A stretch of DNA of 64,000 nt from Shinisaurus crocodilurus (Eukaryota; Chordata; Lepidosauria; Squamata; Shinisauridae). Location of the stretch: contig CM037877.1 of the NCBI GenBank assembly GCA_021292165.1, forward strand, positions 205,696,715 to 205,760,714. Reading direction: 5' to 3'. The number at the start of each line of letters is the position of its first letter. Positions within the stretch are counted from its first letter, which is position 1. Of the stretch, positions 42,769-53,435 are shown piece by piece. The position numbers and the translations under genes are program-made. Below the pieces are notes generated by a model. That model was not told where the DNA came from and did not search any database. It was given only the letters and a program-made list of their open reading frames with translations.

Positions 42769-45031
42769 CTAAGCTGGTCTAAGCTGAAAACCTCCATTAC
42801 TGCAGCTTGTGAACAAACTATTGGATATGAAACTAAGAAACATCAGGATTGGTTTGATGAAAATGACAATGAGATTAAATATATAATTGACCAAAAAAGG
42901 AAAGCCTTCCAAATATGGCAAAATGATATTAACTGCGCTGCCAAGAAAAAAACCTACGCTAGCGCAAAGGCTGAGGTCCAAAGAAGAACAAGAGAACTTA
43001 AGAACGCTTGGTGGAAAAAGAAAGCTGAAGAAATTCAACAACTTGCAGAATCTCATGATGCACGGGGCTTTTTTAAGGCCACAAGGGCCATTTATGGACC
43101 AAAAACCTATGGTACAAACCCTTTACAATCAAAAGATGGCACCAAACTCTTAAAAGACAAAGAGTCTATTGCACTGCGTTGGAAAGAGCATTATTATGAC
43201 CTTTTAAATCGTAAGTCTAAGGTGGATAATGAGATTTTTTCGCAAATCCCGCAAAAACAAATTAAAGAGGAACTTGCAATACTCCCCACTTTGGATGAAG
43301 TAAAAAAAGCCATTAATCAAATGAAGAACAACAAAGCTAGTGGACCAGATGGGATTCCTGCTGAAATCTTTAAAGAAGGGGCCCCCGAACTTTTACAACA
43401 TCTTCATAAACTCATCGAAAAAATCTGGATAAGAGAAGAGATCCCAGAAGACTTCAGGGATGCCATAATTATCACCCTCTTTAAGAAGGGTGATAGAACA
43501 GACTGTGGAAACTATCGGGGCATTTCTCTCTTAGCAACCGCAGGTAAAATATTTGCTAGGATTCTCGCAAACCGTCTTCTATCTATTTCAGAAGAGATCC
43601 TCCCTGAAACTCAATATGGTTTCCGCCCCTCTAGAGGGACAGTAGACAATGATTTTTACTGCACATCAGCTCCAAGAAAAATGCCGGGAGCAAAATCAAC
43701 CCCTTTATATGGCATTTATCGATTTGGCTAAGGCCTTTGATACTGTAGACCGTACAGCTCTCTGGACTATCCTTATGAAAATTGGATGCCCCAATAAATT
43801 TGTGAATATCTTGCGACTTCTCCATGACAACATGACGGCAACGGTTTTGGACAACAACGGCTCTCATGGTGCTCCATTTAAAGTGGGATCAGGTGTTAAA
43901 CAGGGATGTGTTATCGCCCCAACATTATTTGCCATTTTCATCGCCATGGTTTTACATCTTGTCAAGGGGAAACTTCCCACCGGTGTGGGAATTATATATC
44001 GAACAGATGGAAAGCTTTTTAATCTCAGCAGGCTGAAAGCAAAAAGTAAGGTAATTACAACCTCCGTTGTGGAACTTCAGTATGCTGATGATAATGTGGT
44101 CTCCGCACATTCAGAGGATGATCTCCAAACTATCCTAAATGCTTTTGCAGAAGCATACGAAAAACTTGGTCTCTCACTTAACATCAAAAAAACCAAAGTG
44201 CTTCATCAGCAAGTGCAAGCCAATCCTTTGGTGATGCCATCTATCCAGCTTGGCGGGACAATACTGGAAAATGTCGATCATTTCCTCTATCTTGGCAGCT
44301 ATCTTTCTGTTACAGCTAACATCGACAGTGAAATCCAGCATCGTCTGAGCTCCGCAAGTGCCGCATTTTCTCGAATGAAACATAGAGTGTTCGAGGATCG
44401 GGATATTTGTAAGAAGACCAAAACACTGGTTTATGAAGCCATTGTATTACCAACTTTATTGTATGCCTGCGAAACATGGACTATCTATAAACATCACTTC
44501 CACCTCCTTGAAAGGTTTCATCAACGTTGCCTCCGGAAAATCCTGCAAATTACTTGGGAAGATAGGCGAACAAATGTCAGTGTACTGGAAGAAGCAAAGA
44601 CTACTAGCATTGAAAAAATGATCCTTCAACGCCAACTTCAGTGGACCGGTCATGTTGTTCGAATGCCTGACTGCCGTCTCCCAAAGCAGTTACTTTACTC
44701 CCAACTCAAGGATGGAAAGCGGAATATCGGTGGTCAATATAAGAGGTTTAAAGATGTTCATAAGGCTAATCTAAAAAAATGCAATATAAACATCGAAAAC
44801 TGGGAAGCTCTGGCCCATGAACGATCTAAATGGAGGTTGGCCTTTCACAAAGGTTCCATGGACTTTGAAGAAGCCCGAGTGCAAGGTGAAAGGGAGAAAC
44901 GTGCTAAGCGAAAAGCACGTCAAATGAATCCTTTACAGGACCATCTTCTATCTGGTAACCTGTGTCCTCACTGTGGGAAGCTGTGTGGATCTAGAATTGG
45001 CCTCCACAGTCACTTACGGACCCATCGCTAG
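42769..45031 (+). pseudogene. LINE ORF2 (reverse transcriptase), one frameshift
   Basis: The first frame runs to about 43648 and carries KNNKASGPDGIPAEIFK, NYRGISLLATAGKIFARILA and YGFRPSRGTVD. A single extra A then moves the reading to the frame that runs from 43649 to 45031. The second part has MAFIDLAKAFDTVDR, GVKQGCVIAPTLFAIF, LQYADDN (catalytic YADD), LLYACETWTIY, LQWTGHVVRMPD and a last zinc-finger motif CPHCGKLCGSRIGLHSHLRT with C-x2-C and H-x3-H. It copies element RNA at nicked DNA. This copy is inactive because of the frameshift and the missing 5' part. Confidence 0.88.
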
Positions 45032-45117
45032 AGTCTACACAATCTTCTTTAGAATTTCCTCCTCTTATCCCGGAAGACAATCTTACTCGGTCACGAGTGA
45101 TCGCCTGATGATGATGA
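42769..45117 (+). mobile_element. Non-LTR retrotransposon with C-terminal zinc finger, 5'-truncated
   Basis: Bounded on both sides by a 55-bp direct duplication. It starts inside the coding region (no endonuclease part present) and runs through reverse transcriptase to a (GAT)n tail after GGTCACGAGTGATCGCC. The clade is not certain. The layout and the CETWTIY, GHVVRMPD and GLHSHLRTH blocks are shared with LINEs common in fishes and invertebrates. One frameshift near 43648 is the only obvious defect. Confidence 0.88.
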
Positions 45118-45172
45118 TGATGCTTTCCAGCCTCTAGAGGGCAGACAAGTATCAGGAATAAATATAACTGGC
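45118..45172. repeat. Right target-site duplication of the zinc-finger LINE
   Basis: The identical partner of 42714-42768, ending AATATAACTGGC. Confidence 0.9.
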
Positions 45173-46182
45173 AGTTATGAGTTAACAAGGTTTCAATTAG
45201 TGCAGGAATTCAAGGCTGATCAGTCTTATCTGGCCAGCTTGCTTTTAAATTCAAGAGCTGTTGTTTGTTTTCCTTTTTAAGCACAATCTTTTATATTCAT
45301 TAGCAATATTTACCCAGAATCACAGGTTAGATAAGAGATGAGATGAGCCTTGTCAGTGTTGTTAACAATATCTTATCCAGTTGTGAGAGGCCTACAGTAT
45401 AGCCAGTGGCCACTAGATGGCATTCTATGACCACGCTGCTAGTAATATCCAAGGATTAGAATTTTATGGAGGACTCCGAATCAATCACACCTGCCAACTC
45501 AACAGTTTTTTTTCTCACCACCACACTAACTTATGGGAAGTAGAAGCAGCAGCCGTCTGGTACGACTGGACAGACTCAGGAAAGGGATGGTTTCAAGTTG
45601 ATTTGCCAGTGGCTCCTTCCACCCCATAGGTCACTCAATGGCACTATGCTAGGATAAGGTACAGAAACCCTCAAACTGAGGGGCATGCAGAATATAAACA
45701 AGGAAGGAACTGAAACATATATTTTTTTTGGCAACTAATGCAATGAAACGATGTAGTGGAATGTAGAAAGGACCATGCTGGATCACAGCAAAGGTTTATC
45801 TAGTGCAGCATTCCGTTCCCACAGTGGCCGAACCGACACCCAAAGGGAAGCCCATAAACAGGACATGAGTGCATGTTCCCCAGCAGCTGGTATTGACAGG
45901 CATACTGTCTCTGATACCGGAGGTAATGTATAGCCATTGTGACTAATAATGGTTCAGCAGACTTTGGGATAACTCGGAGAGTGCTGTTGACCAGTGCTGT
46001 TCCATGGGACATTGGAGCTAGAGATGTGTGCTAGCTGTTGTGGGTGGGTATGGAAACTGAGCAAACTCACCATGAAACATCACAGGGCAGACCCCTGGCA
46101 TTCCAGATAACCCCTTATGGGGGGCGGGGGCGGGAACAGGGCTTGTCACCTTACTTCCAAAAGGCATTGTAATGGGAGTGGG
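45173..46182. other. No gene; one unnamed interspersed repeat
   Basis: 45770-45960 (TTTATCTAGTGCAGCATTCC ... ATAGCCATTGTGACTAAT) has the wording of a repeat common in squamates that I cannot name. The rest is unrecognised. Confidence 0.4.
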
Positions 46183-46352
46183 CTGTAGCTCTGCACGTGC
46201 TTTTCATATACAAGGTCCAAGGTTCAATCCCTGATCAATGGATTAGATAGTAGGTGATGCAAAAGGCGTGAGGCTCTGGAGAGCCATTGCTGGAGTAGAA
46301 ATATTGGGCTAGGTGGTGGACAAGACTCACCCGGGATAAGGCAGCTTCCTGC
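46183..46352 (+). mobile_element. Sauria-type tRNA SINE, diverged, plus
   Basis: GGTCCAAGGTTCAATCCCTG in the head and GGATAAGGCAGCTTCCTGC at the tail. Confidence 0.65.
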
Positions 46353-46378
46353 ATTCCTAATGACTTTTGGCTTCTCAT

Positions 46379-46625
46379 TTTTTCCCAATCTTAAATTCAG
46401 TTCCTCCAGTTTCCACATCAGTTTGAGATTTTAAAAAAGATCATTTGCACAAAAATCCCTAATATATCTTTTTTTGCACACAATTTCCACTAACACAATG
46501 CATTTTTGAACTTTATTTTCACATTTTTGTGTGCACTTTCCCTTAACACATTCATTTTTGCACACATTTTTGACAGGAGAACTCCACTGCAAAATTGGGA
46601 GAAATGCAAATTTTGAAGGATAACT
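46379..46625. repeat. AT-rich TTTGCACAC repeat, inverted relative to 51845-52190
   Basis: TTTTTTCCCAATCTTAAATTCAG at its left is the complement of sequence near 52135-52160. Tandem-like TTTTGCACACAATTT units fill the body. Confidence 0.55.
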
Positions 46626-46684
46626 GGATTACAGTTTGCAACTAGGAAAGAAAGGGCAACATCAAGAGAATCACATTCAGAGAT

Positions 46685-46755
46685 TGGTCATTTATTTATA
46701 ATTAACATTTATATACTGCCTTCTCTGCTAAAAAGCGATCAAGGTGGTATGCAAC
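46685..46755 (-). mobile_element. L2-like LINE 3' tail, left half of an interrupted copy
   Basis: ACATTTATATACTGCCTTCT ... AAGGTGGTATGCAAC. It continues after the LTR element at 51297-51600, where the minus frame has the VAPKLWNALPQ-like block. GCAAC at 46751-46755 is the target duplication. Confidence 0.65.
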
Positions 46756-46869
46756 TGTGGAGAAACGAGCCTTTGGGGGTACACACACACCTCATGTGTG
46801 AACCGGCTGGGGTGGGGTGTGCATAGTTAGCGTGTGGAGAAAGGGACCTTTGGGGGTTCCTGCATGCAT

Positions 46870-46911
<42 letters not shown>

Positions 46912-47684
46912 CTCCTCATGTGTAAACCAAGTGGGGCCAGTTGAGGGGGCTGGGAGGAAACTAGAGAAGTTGGCCTAGGGATTTCATATGTAAATAGTTC
47001 AAGTCATGAGTTCCCTTCCCCCTGCCTGGCCAGGTGAGGTGCATGGTGATTGGCTAAGAGGCAGCAGAGGAGGGGAGGGGGGGGAAAGGTATATTTCCCA
47101 AAGCGTGGTTTTTAGTTTGTCTTTGTTCTACCCGGCTGTGGTAATGGCGGTAAGCCAAGGACCCCAGACAGCTCCTGGTGAAATTAGCTGGATTGAGGGC
47201 TCTAGTAAAGGCAAGCCTTGTGGGAGTTTTACCCATCTCAGACCTTCGGGTAGGTGTGGTAATTCTCCATCGGGCGGCAAGGCTGTGCTGGATTTAACCC
47301 TTGAAGAGAATACCCTCAGGTAACATAGGTGTATGCCTGAGAGATATTAAGGAATCAGGTTTATTGTTTTGCAGCTTTACTGTGTACTAAAGTGTCTCTC
47401 TCTTTATTTTGTGTGCTTCTCTCATTTCCCTAATCTTGTTGTAAAATGCTACCAGAATAAACCTTGTCCTGGTTTTACCCCACATGGGTTTTGTAGTACT
47501 CTGTGAGTTCAGTATCTAAATCCAGGTTACAGAATTGAAGGCGAGTCCCTGAACAGAGATTCAAGTAGGGTTGCAGACAGCTGAGGCTGGCAATCTGGTA
47601 CCTTGAGATCTCTGGGGGTCTTGGTTCCTTTGGAGTAGGAAAGGGTGGGGGTGTGGCGGGCCAGCCAGCCCCCCTTCCTCCACA
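46756..47684 (+). repeat. 5' LTR (929 bp)
   Basis: Contains a (CA)n run at 46870-46908, an inverted CCAAT box (GATTGGCT, 47048-47055), a TATA-like TATATTT at 47090-47096 and a polyA signal AATAAA at 47456-47461, in the order expected for U3, R and U5. Confidence 0.92.
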
Positions 47685-47712
47685 TGGTGGCAAGCGCTGG
47701 GATTCGAAGCTG
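47685..47712 (+). promoter_or_regulatory. Primer binding site, tRNA-Leu-like
   Basis: TGGTGGCAAGCGCTGGGATT followed by CGAAGC. Its complement has TTCGAATCCC of a tRNA T-arm and ends in CCA. The best general fit is tRNA-Leu with one extra base and some mismatches, so the tRNA identity is tentative. Confidence 0.7.
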
Positions 47713-50298
47713 AACCACAGAGTGTGTGCACGTGGGCAAATGAGAGAAATTTGAGGAGCTTTAGTGCATGAGTACAGAGTTCATTATTTTTTAGAAATAA
47801 AGTGTGAGATTGAGCCTTAAGGAAAAACGTTCAGATTGCTGGCAGTCTGTGGGAGCGTTGAAGGCAAGAAATTTCAACTATAGAAGAGTTCCAGAACAGC
47901 TTGTGTACCCAGCAAGTGGGCAAAGGGCAGCAAGTGATGAGATTGAGCCTCAAAGAAAACGTTCAGATTGCTGAACGAGGCTACCCCAGTCTGGGGGAAG
48001 CCTAGTTCCCAGCAGAGAGCGTTGAAGGCAAGAAATCTTGATGTCTGTAGAAAAGGCAGGGCTAGTTCCCTTTTCCAGGCGTGGAGAGGCCAAGGGGACA
48101 AGCAAAAGAAACTACCCATTGAGTACAACAGAGGCTGGGAGTAGCAGTTGCCAGTGAGTAAGCGGAAGAGGATCCTACCCATCCAGTGCAAAAAGCGGGT
48201 GAGCAGATGGCGGCTGTGTGATCCCAAAGTTTGGGGGCTGGAAGAGCCCGGGAAGTGAAGAAGAAATAGTGTGTGCACGCGCACGTGTGTTCCAGGAGGA
48301 GGGAGAAGACCAGAAAACCTCTCCTAAGAGAATGGTGAGCAAAACGTTGAATTTTGGAACAGCGTTTGATGAGTGATTTTAGTTGTGCTGTGTGCCCCAG
48401 AGAAATTGTCGAGACTTTTGACCTTAAGACTGTCCATTTGCTCTTGGGGGGGGCATGGTGAATGGCTAGGCTGGACAGCAGCAACCAGAGGGGGGGCGGA
48501 CATCAGAACCCCCCCCCCCAGAAAAAGAGACTTTGTCCCCTGTGCTGCCGAAGTGGAGGGCTGAAAGAAGCAGAAAGACAAAGGGGATTTCCCTCCTAGC
48601 TGGCAGACAGAAGAAATTCCCCTTCAGGTGTCTCCATCGAGAAGAAAAGAGGACTGAGATTGGGGGTTGATTAAATCCAATGAAAACTGTGAAATAGTTG
48701 CTGGAAGGGAGGGAATGGGTGATCCAAGTGTAATTGTGTTGTCTTTGTGTTGTCTTGTTGCTGGGTTGTTGGGGGACCGGGGACCAAACTGAACTAATTG
48801 TGTTGTCTGGATTGTTGCTGGGGGGGCCCGGGGGACAGGTGATCCCAGGTAAGAAGTTGAACCATTGTTGTTTTGTCCCCAAATGAAAAAATTAGTCCAG
48901 ACTGGATCAGGTCAATTTGAAATTTGAACGTAATGCTAACGTAAAGCCAGAAACCTGTAAGTTTTCAAAGGGGCCTCAGGGGGGCAAGGAACAGTTGCCA
49001 GAGAAAAAATCAGTCAAAGGCCAAAGAACAAAGAAGTTAGAGGCAGAGAAAGCCCTCTAGCGGCTAAAAGGAAGATTACCAGGCTGTGTGTTCTGGAAGG
49101 GGCCTTTGGAAACTGAATAGAGCCTCCAAAGCTAAGCATTCAATTCTAAGAGAAACAGTTATCCCGTGCAAGTTTGGGTGGTGGGCAAAAAGAGCCAAGC
49201 CCAAGGGGCTGGAAGATTGCCAGGCTGTGTGTTCTAGAAGGTGCCTTTGGGAAAAGAGGGGTGGGGGGAAGCCATCCCATTCAAGTCATTGTGTAGCAAG
49301 TGCCAAATGCAAACCTTGGGAAAAGGGAGTAGGCATTCATGTCGTTGGGTGGTGGGAAGCCATCCCGGCGGGTCTTTGGAGCGGGGTGGTGGGAAGCCAT
49401 CCGATTCAAGTCATTGTGTAGAAAGTGCCAAATGCAAACCTTTGGGAAAAGGGAGTGGTATATTCATGTCGTTGGGTGGTGGGAAGCCATCCCATCGGGC
49501 CTTTGGAGGGGAGGGGTGATGGTATTCACATCGTTGGGTGCAGGGTGGCAGAATCAAGCCTGTAAAAGCAAACAAAGGCGAATTGAAGAGTCACATTTCA
49601 GTCAGCAGTCTGCCCCCTACAGGCTGCGTGAGAAACAGCAACGCTAAAAAGTTTTTTGAAGTACAGTAATACCTTGGACTGCAAGTAACTTGGTTTGAGA
49701 GCGTTTTGCAAGACAAGCACATTTTTAAATATTTATTTAATTTTTTTTGTACTTGATATACAAGCGACGTCTTGCAATACAAGTACTGTAGTATGGCTTA
49801 AATTAAAAATCTCTGTACAAATTTTTTTGGGGGGATTTCATTTTGATATAAGAGCATTTTGGATTACAAGCACGTTTCCGGAACGAATTATGCTCTCAAT
49901 CCAAGGCATGACTGTACATATATATTTCTTGGATATGCAAAACGGATGTAATGCAAACCTGTAAACTTCTGATTGATGGTTATTGATTGTGTTTTGCTGT
50001 TTTGATGTTTAAAGAGCTTTAGCAAACCTGTAAACTTCTGATTGATAGTTATTGCTTGTTGTTTTGCTGTTTTGATGTTTAAGGAGATTTAAGATTTAAG
50101 CTTGAAGATGTTTAAGACTATAGTTAATGTGTTTGATGTTTTGATGCATGCTTTTTTGTGTAGTTCTGTTTTTGCATGTGTGTGAAAGTGAAGAAAGGTG
50201 CACTAGTGGTAGAAGGCTAGCGCAAGCTCGTTTCTTTGTGTTTTTTTTGTTAGTATAGATGAAAGGAGAGGGTTAACCCCCTCTTTTCATCTTTTCCC
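47713..50298. other. Internal region of the LTR element, non-coding
   Basis: Holds several local duplications: CAGATTGCT/GAAGGCAAGAAAT blocks at 47820-48045, about 120-bp tandem units around 49265-49500 (GGTGGGAAGCCATCC), and a pair of AAACCTGTAAACTTCTGATT blocks at 49956-50090. Open frames are short or repetitive, with no gag or pol resemblance. Confidence 0.75.
49664..49914. mobile_element. Tc1/mariner (Tigger-like) MITE with TA target
   Basis: Ends CAGTAATACCTTGGACTGCA and the complement of ATCCAAGGCATGACTG, flanked by TA on both sides (49662-49663, 49915-49916). CGTTTCCGGAACGAATTATG is typical of these elements. 251 bp, younger than the LTR element that hosts it. Confidence 0.82.
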
Positions 50299-50309
50299 AA
50301 AGGAAAGGG
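50299..50309 (+). promoter_or_regulatory. Polypurine tract
   Basis: AAAGGAAAGGG directly abuts the TGTGGAG start of the 3' LTR, where plus-strand DNA synthesis would begin. Confidence 0.85.
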
Positions 50310-50427
50310 TGTGGAGAAACGAGCCTTTGGGGGTACACACACACACCTCATGTGTGAACCGGCTGGGGTGGGGTGTGCATAGTTAGCGTGTGGAGAAAGG
50401 GGCCTTTGGGGGTTCCTGCATGCATGC

Positions 50428-50458
<31 letters not shown>

Positions 50459-51291
50459 CACGCCTCCTCATGTGTAAACCAAGTCGGGCCAGTTGAAGGG
50501 GCTGGGAGGAAACTAGAGAAGTTGGCCTAGGGCTTTCATATGTAAATAGTTCAAGTCATGAGTTCCCTTCCCCCTGCCTGGCCAGGTGAGGTGCATGGTG
50601 ATTGGCTAAGAGGCAGCAGAGGAGGGGAGGGGGGGAAAGATATATTTCCCAAAGGGTGGTCTGTCTTTGTCTGTCTTGGATCGCGTGGCTACCGGCTACC
50701 CTGGCTATTGGGGATGGCGGCAAGCCAAAGAGAGGCCCCAAGCCTTGGGGGGGGGCCCATCAGGATCCGACCCCAGTTAGCTCCTGGTGAAATGAGCTGG
50801 ATGAGGGCTCTAGTGAAGGCAAGCCTTGTAGGAGTTTACCCATCTCAGACCTTCGGGTAGGTGTGGTAATTCTCCATCGGGCGGCAAGGCTGTGCTGGAT
50901 TTAACCCTTGAAGAGAATACCCTCAGGTACATAGGTGTATGCCTGAGAGATATTAAGGAATCAGGTTTATTGTTTTGCAGCTTTACTGTGTACTAAAGTG
51001 TCTCTCTCTTTATTTTGTGTGCTTCTCTCATTTCCCTAATCTTGTTGTAAAATGCTACCAGAATAAACCTTGTCCTGGTTTTACCCCACATGGGTTTTGT
51101 AGTACTCTGTGAGTTCAGTATCTAAATCCAGGTTACAGAATTGAAGGCGAGTCCCTGAACAGAGATTCAAGTAGGGTTGCAGACAGCTGAGGCTGGCAAT
51201 CTGGTACCTTGAGATCTCTGGGGGTCTTGGTTCCTTTGGAGTAGGAAAGGGTGGGGGTGTGGCGGGCCAGCCAGCCCCCCCTTCCTCCACA
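50310..51291 (+). repeat. 3' LTR (982 bp)
   Basis: Same boxes as the 5' LTR (inverted CCAAT 50600-50607, TATATTT 50641-50647, AATAAA 51062-51067). It is longer mainly because one block at about 50655-50775 is different and larger than its counterpart at 47103-47180. Confidence 0.92.
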
Positions 51292-51296
51292 GCAAC

Positions 51297-51600
51297 AATT
51301 TTTTAAAAATATATAAACTGAAAGCAATAAAAACAAGAACATTAAAAATACAGATTTTGAATGGCTAAATTGAAAAGAAGTGCCTTTACACCCTTTCTAA
51401 AGGCCAAGAGAGTGGGAGCCAATCATAGTTCTTGAGGGAGTGCATTCCATAGTTTGGGGGCCACACAAGAGAAAGCCCTTTCATGTGTGCCTGACAAACA
51501 GGCCTTTGTGGGTAATGGCACCCTGAAAGTGGCCTGTCCCATAGATCTTAATACCCAGGTGGTTTTACAGTGAGACAGGTAGTTACATCACCAGGTCCTA
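51297..51600 (-). mobile_element. L2-like LINE 3' end, right half of the interrupted copy
   Basis: AATATATAAACTGAAAGC, then the conserved end block in minus sense (complement of GTGCATTCCATAGTTTGGGG). It is separated from 46685-46755 only by the LTR element. Confidence 0.65.
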
Positions 51601-51844
51601 AAACTATTGCATCAATTTAGCCCTGCACTTAACGAGGGCTTTGGTTAGACTGCTCTTCTTCTGAAACATAATCAGAATCATACTTCTAGTGCCACTTTCT
51701 CTTCCCTTTGCATATCTGGAACCTTGAGGTTTATCCTTGTGAGTAGTTCTTTATCCAGACAGGAAGAACACAGAAATGGAAAAAGATGCAAGTAGGGAGA
51801 AATTAGTTCAGTTTGCATTTTAAAGTGAATTTACTTAATTTTGC

Positions 51845-52190
51845 ACTTTCGAACGAACTGAAACTCAGTTCTCCTTCCAAATTGCGCTTTTCTGTATTCT
51901 GCAGTGGTGTTCTCCAATCAAAGAAATGCATACAAAATTGTGTACATTAGGGAAAAGTGCAAACAAAAATGCATGTGTTCATGAAAAGAACATTCACAAA
52001 TGCATAGATTAGAAAGACTGCTTTGCAAAAAATCTGTATATTAGGCAAAATTGTGTACAAAAAGGCATGCAAAGTTGTGCACAAAAAGGCATATGAATGT
52101 TCCTGCAAACTTTTTTCTCAGAATTTGGGACAATCTGAATTTAAGATTGGGAAAAAAAGTTCGGGATGAACTGAACATATGATTGGAAAA
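51845..52190. repeat. AT-rich GTGCAAA repeat, inverted copy of 46379-46625
   Basis: Units like ACAAAAAGGCATGC and TTGTGTACA. Ends ATTTAAGATTGGGAAAAAAA. Confidence 0.55.
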
Positions 52191-52199
52191 ATTAGAAAC

Positions 52200-53395
52200 T
52201 GAGAGGTACCGATACTGAGAAATTCACCCATCCTTAGTTGTGAGGCATCTACAGCTAGAACTCTGATTCAAGAACTGGTTTGGAAGGCAAAGGATTGTGG
52301 CAGAGAATTGGTAGCTCAGTCAGTGAGGGAAAGAATTTGAGAGGGGACATTGGAGAGGGAAAAGACAGGATGCTTTTAGAATTGTCCTTCTGACTTCAGT
52401 AACATATTTAGGGGGAAGGGAGCACAGATACAGAGAAACTATAGCTAGGGCAGGGGGGAAGATTTAGAATGGACCAATCTGAATCAGAGAGGGAGGTAAA
52501 GTGGTGTGTGCTCAGAGGTTGTGGATAGAGGAGTCCGCAGCAGAGACTGGGTGGATGGCCGAGCTATGGGTCTATAGGGCTGCATGAGCATGCAGAGATA
52601 TGCGAACAGTGGTTTTGGCTGTATTATAAAGCAAGAGAGGCCCCACAGCAGCTTAGTGAGAGGCCTGGTGTTTGGTCTGTTCCACATCAATGGGGCGTCC
52701 AGCTGTGGCTGAGGATGAAAGAGAAAGAGGGGATTAAAGGCTCCCAGGGTCGTCTCTAACCCGCCTAAGACTCACCGACAGGGCAGCGCGTAGTAGCTTC
52801 AGGAAGGCTTCTTCATATGGAAAATATTAGGAGACAGGAGAAAGAGAGTCTTCTTCTACCCAATCAGGGGGAGATGTTTATTCTGAAGAGCCCTAGAATC
52901 TCAGAACCAACTGGATCCAAGTTTAAAGGGCATATATTGGGACCAATTCCCACTGCCCCGGGAGGGAGGGATTAAAATCTTGATGAGTTTACATTCCAGT
53001 TGTCACGTTTGCTGGGAAGTAAGGCTAGATTCACCGCCTGAGGCTTAAATCAGCATTTCCTTAAGATGATCGGTAATGTGAATGTAAAATCAATATCCAA
53101 TCGCTCTGCATTTGTTTTATCTTGCAGGTTCTTCTAGCCCACATAGTCAGCATTCACCTGTGGCACACAAATCACACGAGACAGGCTCAAAGCTATCTTT
53201 TCGTGTCTCCTGCAAAAAGGCTCAGTCAGTGCCTCCCGTATTTCTATGGGACTTCCTTTCCAAGCCTTAGAAATGTTGCGTGAGTAACATGATTTGTGTG
53301 AAAATATGTCGGGGAAATACAAGGTCGGGTGCAGGTTAGTAGAAAGTCGAAAATCCCTTCTGATAGGAGGAACACACACACACAGAGGGAAAAAA

Positions 53396-53435
<40 letters not shown>

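Larger units (their letters stand above)
46756..51291 (+). mobile_element. Complete non-autonomous LTR retrotransposon
   Basis: 5' LTR 46756-47684, internal 47685-50309, 3' LTR 50310-51291. LTRs begin TGTGGAG and end CTCCACA. GCAAC is duplicated on both sides (46751-46755, 51292-51296). A primer site follows the 5' LTR without a gap, and a polypurine tract precedes the 3' LTR. The 2.6-kb interior has no gag, protease, reverse transcriptase or integrase frame, so the element must have been moved by another element's proteins. Orientation is plus from primer site and polyA signal. A Tigger-type MITE sits inside. Confidence 0.92.

Noticed and set aside
49086..49647. Overlapping open frames inside the LTR element as a gag candidate
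   Set aside because: The frames are produced by about 120-bp tandem repeats and show no gag motif such as a CCHC zinc knuckle.
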